A stretch of DNA of 26,935 nucleotides. Origin: Terana coerulea. Taxonomy: Eukaryota; Basidiomycota; Agaricomycetes; Polyporales; Phanerochaetaceae. The stretch is taken from contig JAKOGH010001112.1 of the NCBI GenBank assembly GCA_024811115.1, forward strand, positions 1-26,935. Direction: 5' to 3'. How positions within the stretch are numbered: position 1 is the stretch's first letter; every line of letters starts with the position of its first letter. Made by a program: the position numbers and the translations under genes. This document shows positions 22,092-26,935 of the stretch, in pieces. Under the pieces are notes generated by a model that searched no databases, was not told where the DNA came from, and saw nothing but the letters and a program-made list of their open reading frames with translations.

Positions 22092-23145
22092 ACACATCGG
22101 TATCACCTCACATCAAGTGCTGTTACATTTACATTCACCCAGCTCTCTTCACGGACGAACAATGACCAAGGTCATCATGGCCTCTAATGGACCGCTGGTC
22201 GGACGGTATGCTGTCAATGTCTGTAGCTGCTATACATCGCACCTCGTCTCGCAGGCCCTCGCTCAATCCCACTCCTGTTCCCACGGCCCTCATTTTCTAA
22301 CCTCTGTATCATTAGTATCTGTGCGCTTTGTCTCATAATTCGTAGCTGTAGCCTTTATTCTCCTCTCCGCTCATCGCTGTCACCACTCTGGACACTGTTA
22401 CGCTCTCGTGTTTATCGCCATTCTACTTTGACATCTCAGCATCCTGTCATATATCTCTGTAGCCATGTAGTAGATTAGTATTGTCAATTGAGGACGCTTG
22501 ACTCGTATGTTGTGCTAAGCAACTAATACCAATAATACGTATGCCCTGCTCGCCGCGACCAAGTGGCCCAGCGTTTTCTATCAGCGCTTGGAGTACTAGA
22601 TACGTGCCGGCTCCGCCGACAAAAAACCTTGCTTGGGTTTGTACAGGTGTAAACGTGTGCTGATTAAGCAGGACGACGGCGAGGAAGGGAACGGCCGTGG
22701 GAAAGGATGGGCGTCAGGCAAATGCCGGTAGGACGAGAAGTGGCTTCACATTAAAGGTTTCACAGTTACTAGAGGAACGCGGCCCGTGGCCGCAGAGCCC
22801 TGCTTGGGATGTGTAAAATCACAGGAGACATGTGAGATAAGTGTCTGAATGGAGATGTGGTCATTCCGAGGACCGCCCCTGCAAGCCCTGGTTGAGAGAA
22901 GCGATATAAACATCAGGACTTAGGCGACATACATGAGGCTACTCCACCAAGTATGACTACTTGAACTGGTTCAAACTGGGTGAAATTAGTGCATGGACGG
23001 ACGCCAACTCGCCTCGCGGGCTTCGCCCGCTTCGACTCGTTGGCGTACAGAGGGCGGCCCGGGAGAGAGCGACGGCCAATGGTAGGGACTTATGTAATCT
23101 GGGCGCTTGTTACATGAAAACCGGCTTCAATTAAGGGGGTCCCAG
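22092..23145. other. Intergenic region with a strong hairpin
   Basis: No supported gene in 1.05 kb. The first 300-400 bp are likely 3' untranslated sequence of the DUF6699-like gene. A compact inverted repeat is at 23001-23046: outer arms acgccaac/gttggcgt, inner arms gcgggc/gcccgc around a ttc loop. Nothing else recognised. Confidence 0.5.
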
Positions 23146-23884
23146 CGTAAGGCTCCAACCCTTTACTTTACCTTTACAAAATATTTGTAGTTAAAGAGTA
23201 AAGAGTAAATGAAGGGTATTAAACAGTTTATAAAGAGTAAAGACTAGTTTATAGAGTGTTTCCGCACCAAGTCCGGGTCTGCAGAAAGTATAGTTACCTA
23301 CAAAGCCACAAATAAATTTTCAGATTTTCTACTACCTCTGTTGCGGTGTGGTTCAATGATAAGGAGGTCTTGTCGGTGTCAACTTGAAAGCAGAACAGTT
23401 TTGCTTGAAGTTGCGCGGCGGGCCAGCGGCTGCTGGGCTGAATCCAAGAGCAAGACTCAGAAGTTGTTCAGGAAAAAGCCATTTCAGGAGTGTCTCAGTA
23501 GCCTCCTATGAACTATTAGCAGCAACTATCACTGCTGACGTGCACCCTTACGAAGATGTTGGTTCAGCGTTGAACGAGCACTTAGGCGGGGCAATATCTC
23601 TGAGCTTTATCCGCCACTCACTGCAGCGCATCCAAGTCCGTGCTGCGTGTTTGAACTTGTCCAAGATGTTGGCATGATCAGACATGTTGTTGATGCACAA
23701 CAGTCTACACCTACATTATTGTCTGGACGCTTGCAGCAATGAACTATGTGCCTCGGGCGATACCCTTCACATACTCTTTACTAAACAGTTTACACCCCTT
23801 TACAGCCGCTTTGTAGTTTAAAGGTAAAGGTAAAGAGTTGTAAAGGGTTTAAAAGAGTAATTAAAGTAAATGGTTGGAGCCTTA
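23146..23884. mobile_element. MITE-like element, possibly hAT
   Basis: The ends are inverted: gtaaggctccaacc at 23147-23160 and ggttggagcctta at 23872-23884. The ggtcccag sequence at 23138-23145 recurs at 23885-23892 as a likely 8-bp target duplication (copies lie 2 and 0 bp from the shared terminus). Subterminal zones at 23160-23250 and 23770-23870 are dense in TTTAC/GTAAA-type motifs (aaagagtaaagag, aaaggtaaaggtaaag), as in hAT elements. The core holds one open frame (23384-23677) without a known domain. No transposase, so non-autonomous. Confidence 0.65.
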
Positions 23885-24124
23885 GGTCCCAGAACCCTTG
23901 TCAAGTAAGGGGACCTTGCAAGCAAGGTGACAGTATGCTTAAGAAAGAAGGCAAGGCCTCCTGAACCTAACAAGGCCAAACTCATTCTCCGCTAGTAATT
24001 TGCCACTCCTATAGGCACACAACCAAGGTATGTTATCTTCTGTTATGCCGAAATTCGAATTCCATAGCAACATTCAAACAGGGGCCCAGGGCTGCCCTCA
24101 GGTAGAGGAGACCAAGAAAAATAG

Positions 24125-24205
24125 TTCCCGCTAGCCGATTTGAACGACTGACCTCGTCATACCGATGGTACTAGTGACGCGCTCTACCAACTGAGCTAAG
24201 AGGGA
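24125..24205 (-). tRNA. tRNA-Thr (anticodon AGT) with 8-nt intron
   Basis: Minus-strand cloverleaf: acceptor TCCCTCT/AGCGGGA, D arm GCTCAGTTGGTAGAGC, anticodon stem CGTCA/TGACG with loop C-T-AGT-A then an 8-nt intron CCATCGGT after position 37, variable loop AGGTC, T arm AGTCG-TTCAAAT-CGGCT, discriminator A. A T5 run just downstream (24117-24121 on plus as A5) suits Pol III termination. One acceptor pair (fifth) is a T-C mismatch, so the gene may be slightly degraded. Confidence 0.9.
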
Positions 24206-24372
24206 TATATGTTAGCTAGCTGTATTACAAATATGTCTATCTCACAACATGGGAGAGGTGAACAGAGCGTCGCGAAGTCTCTTTGCTCTCCAGTATCGTC
24301 CACGTCCTCCCTGGTGGCTGTAACGACTTCTGTCCCTTGCTGTCCCGCTCATACTCCGGTATCTAGGACTAG

Positions 24373-25442
24373 ATGGCTTGGAAGCTGATGCCCTGTCTTC
24401 TGCGCTATGCAATCGTTGTCTATCTCGGTGTCCGGGCGACTACTGCAAATGAACAAGAAGGCAGCAACCATGTCAAGAATCCCGCTCTCGACTTCTGCAA
24501 GCAAGAACTGGCCGAGAACTATAGCGGTCTTTTCGACTGGGCGACTGTTAATCCATCTCTTCTCGTCTCTCTGGCTTTGAATTTCAACAGAACTGGCTCT
24601 TGCGGCTTTGACGACTCGCTGGCAGGTTCGCCTTATCCCGATGCCCCTCTGATAGTGCAAAAGCGCGAAGACCAGCTGGAGGGCACGAGGACTCTCATTG
24701 CCAGACAGGACGCCTCGCCGACCGACCTTAGGCCCACGCCCGCTCCCACCGGGGATCCCAGCCCAAGCACCACGGTTCATATCAAGGACGAACATGACTT
24801 CGCCCTGATTCTTCCTGGTACGGCCGGAGGTAGGCTTTCATGACGCCTCGCAAGACTTTTTCACTCTTCTTACACGCGTCATAGAGCTCGTATCGGACGC
24901 GGAGGCGGACGGTCTCGCCTTCTGCACTCCTGGCAGCGGCGACTCAACTTGTACCGGCTTGCGCATGCAGGACGGCTTCATCGCCGCTGCTGCGTTTGCG
25001 CATGCGGATGATGGTTCTTGGATTCAGGTAAGCCCGTGCGCGCATCGATGCTGTGCGTCGTTCTATCTAGCTCTAGCTCACGCCATCACTTCCGCGCAGG
25101 TAACTGGCTGCCTCGATGTCAGCAAGTCCACTCTCGACCCTTCGGATACAGGCGGCCAGATGGATGTGCGTTACCCAAACGGTGCACAATGCACGTTCGG
25201 TGGATATGGCGCAAGTTTCATTCAGTTGTACGTGTTGCCCACCTTGCTCGTTTACGTTGAGCCTCACGATGTTATCGCGTCCGCTCCTCAGAGTTGAGCC
25301 CGCCCTCAACAGATTCTGTCTCAGATGTTGCGCGTCCCCCAGCGATCAAGTACACTGCAACTCGCACCAAGATCGCGCTGGCTGCGAGGCTGCTGTCCCA
25401 GGAACCTACGACTTTCCCGACATTGGCGTCAGTTGTTCATGA
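24373..25442 (+). CDS. Secreted cysteine-rich basidiomycete protein, 292 aa
   Basis: Exons: 24373-24829, 24885-25027, 25100-25227 and 25292-25442. They sum to 879 nt with no frame break. Residues 1-25 are a signal peptide (hydrophobic run after MAWKL, cleavage likely after ATTA). The middle (about 95-135) is a Pro/Thr/Ser-rich linker. The C-terminal half is a compact domain with about ten Cys: LAFCTPGSGDSTCTG, MQDGFIAAAAFAHADDGSW, VTGCLD, DVRYPNGAQCTFGGYGASF, NRFCLRCC, HQDRAGCEAAVPGTYDFP and a final GVSCS. This pattern recurs in secreted proteins of many agaricomycetes, to my knowledge without assigned function. It probably sits in the wall or is released. The start is the first ATG after the tRNA; no promoter motif was identified. 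Confidence 0.85.
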
Positions 25443-26014
25443 ACGCGCACGGTGGTTTCACTCAGCAACGCTCCGACACCGGACGTGTCTCTGTCATCCG
25501 CGAAGATCCTCTACTTTCAACCCTCAATAACGCACGACCCTTACTTCTCGTCTTCCTTTTTCTCAGTGATTCCCATGTCCGTCACGTCAACAAATTCTGG
25601 CTCTTGCATCATCGTTGATAAGATACAACGTGGTAGTTACAGATGACGAGGCAACGTGATACCGACTCTTCCTCGATCCTAGATGTCCATCGAAGCCAGC
25701 GGTGTGCCTAAAATACATATGGCATTAACAGCTAAAAGGAATGTACATGGAATTCGCAGTATGTACATGTGATGTCATCCAAAAAGCCCGAGCAAAATGA
25801 TAATCTACATGAGTGACTGGTCCATGAGTGCAGCAATATCTGAGGTGTATGGTACAAGATTCGTGAGTCGTGAGGCCGTGATTCATAAAATGTGAGCACG
25901 AAACCAAGCAAAGTGAGAGCGAATACCCAGAGAAGCCATGTTTTGAAACTCTGATGTCAAACCAGAGTAGAACGAGTGCATACCACGCCGTAAGCCTCAG
26001 GACTCCGCGGAGCC
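25443..26014. other. Intergenic region between convergent genes
   Basis: 570 bp shared by the 3' flanks of the secreted-protein gene and the right-hand DUF6699-like gene. Short open frames here have no splice or domain support. Confidence 0.5.
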
Positions 26015-26935
26015 TCAGGCCTTGGCAAAGACCAACTTGCCCACACCCCCGCCGCCGACACTCTTGTCGACCTCGACCCCGATAAGGCGCGTCTTCTCTC
26101 CGAGCCAGTCTATCCGACGGACGCCGCCGTTCCTGTCCATGCCCATGTGCTCGCAGCGCGCCTCAAAGCGCTTTGCGACCTTCTTCTGGGCGCTGCCGAG
26201 GGCCTCCCACTCCTCCATCGTGATGGGCGTCCACAGCGTCGTGTGCACGGCGTGGAGGACGTCGAGGATGGTGATGGCGTTCGCGTTGGAGCCGCGCCCC
26301 GACTTCGGCGGGCCGATGGTAAAGCGGGGACCCGAGCCCGCGACGATCACCGGCCAGGGGAACTTGTGCGAGCGGAGGATGAGGCGGGAGGAAGAGGGGG
26401 TCGGCGGATCGGTCGCAGGCTGTGCGAGCGTGTGTGCCGGGATCGGGGAGTGCGTCGCGCGGTCGAGCACGGTGCGTGCGGACGGCGAGTACGAGACGTC
26501 GTACGTAATCGGCGCGCGGTGCAGCCGTGTAGGCGAGGAGCGGGTGCATGTGCAGAGACGATTGGCGTGGCTGCGTACGCCGATGGTTGTGAGTGCGCGC
26601 GGGATCGCGTGTATGAACCATCTGCAGGACGGTCAGCTGGTCGCGGCACGGGCAGAGTCGTTACTTACATGAAGACGAGCTTCCCACGCTGCCGGCTGTT
26701 TGCCAACTGTTATTTGACGTGAGAGGGCGGCTCTCAGGTAATGAACATGGTGGTGCCCAGCATCAGACCGTGAGGACCCGTAAGGGTGGCTGCTCATGCT
26801 CGTAAACATCGACGAGTTGGAGTTGGAACGCGAGCTGGCGGGGTGAATCCCTGCTGATAGTGCTGGGGTGTATATGGGACCTGCAAAAACTGATTAGCCT
26901 GTATCACTGAACTTAGGATGTGGGGCAACTTACTC
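26015..26935 (-). CDS. DUF6699-like protein, 5' end beyond window
   Basis: The last exon, 26621-26015, carries a typical DUF6699 domain: PITYDVSYSP, the AQPATDPPTPSS core, FPWPVIV, ITILDVLHAVHTTLW, then GGVRRIDWLGEKTRLIGVE near the end. A preceding Ser/His/Tyr-rich exon at about 26880-26669 is joined by a 47-nt intron. A further intron (26881-26933, GTAAGT donor) touches the window edge, so the start lies outside. Within the last exon MHPLLAYT and RLHRAPITYD are in different frames near 26525, which suggests one missing base: assembly error or decay. Function unknown. The domain is fuller than in the gene at 21369. Confidence 0.78.

Noticed and set aside
26022..26722. Overlapping long plus-strand frames
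   Set aside because: GC-rich shadows of the minus-strand DUF6699-like exon; products are Arg/Ala-rich and domain-free.

Overview
The window looks like nuclear DNA of a basidiomycete, probably an agaricomycete of the Polyporales type. The evidence is genes cut by many 48-70 nt GT-AG introns, a fungal RCE1 and a KEL3/KLHDC4 homologue in divergent orientation, two DUF6699-like genes and one DUF6593-like gene, a cysteine-rich secreted protein, and degraded DNA transposons. I rebuilt exon models by hand. Most sum to an exact multiple of three, which supports the splice sites.

Layout. 150-1362: wreck of an integrase-type DDE transposase. 2240-3538 (-): RCE1 CAAX protease, six exons, 342 aa. 3667-6768 (+): KEL3/KLHDC4 kelch protein, 16 exons, about 763 aa, with three apparent single-base frameshifts. 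6931-16971 (-): head-to-tail array of four members of one uncharacterised helical protein family. Copy 1 is a relic, copy 2 intact (660 aa), copy 3 a pseudogene carrying a 660 bp hAT-like insertion in intron 4, and copy 4 near-intact (650 aa, one homopolymer frameshift). 17236-18929 (-): BAHD/transferase-family acyltransferase, 460 aa. 19382-20507 (-): DUF6593-like protein with a Pro/Ser-rich N-terminus. 21369-22091 (+): DUF6699-like protein, 205 aa. 23146-23884: MITE-like element. 24125-24205 (-): tRNA-Thr(AGT) with an 8-nt intron. 24373-25442 (+): secreted cysteine-rich protein, 292 aa. 26015 to the right edge (-): second DUF6699-like gene, 5' end outside the window.

The left 7 kb holds conserved housekeeping genes (prenyl-protein processing, a kelch protein). 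The middle 10 kb is a fast-evolving duplicated family invaded by transposons. The right part is mostly lineage-specific basidiomycete genes. The most novel element is the middle array. Its copies share exon lengths almost to the base (223, 214 and 80 nt exons are identical in copies 2 and 4), and each of the three copies with a 5' end has an ACGCGT box shortly before its start codon. I recognise no named domain beyond a TPR-like helical C-terminus, so its function is open.
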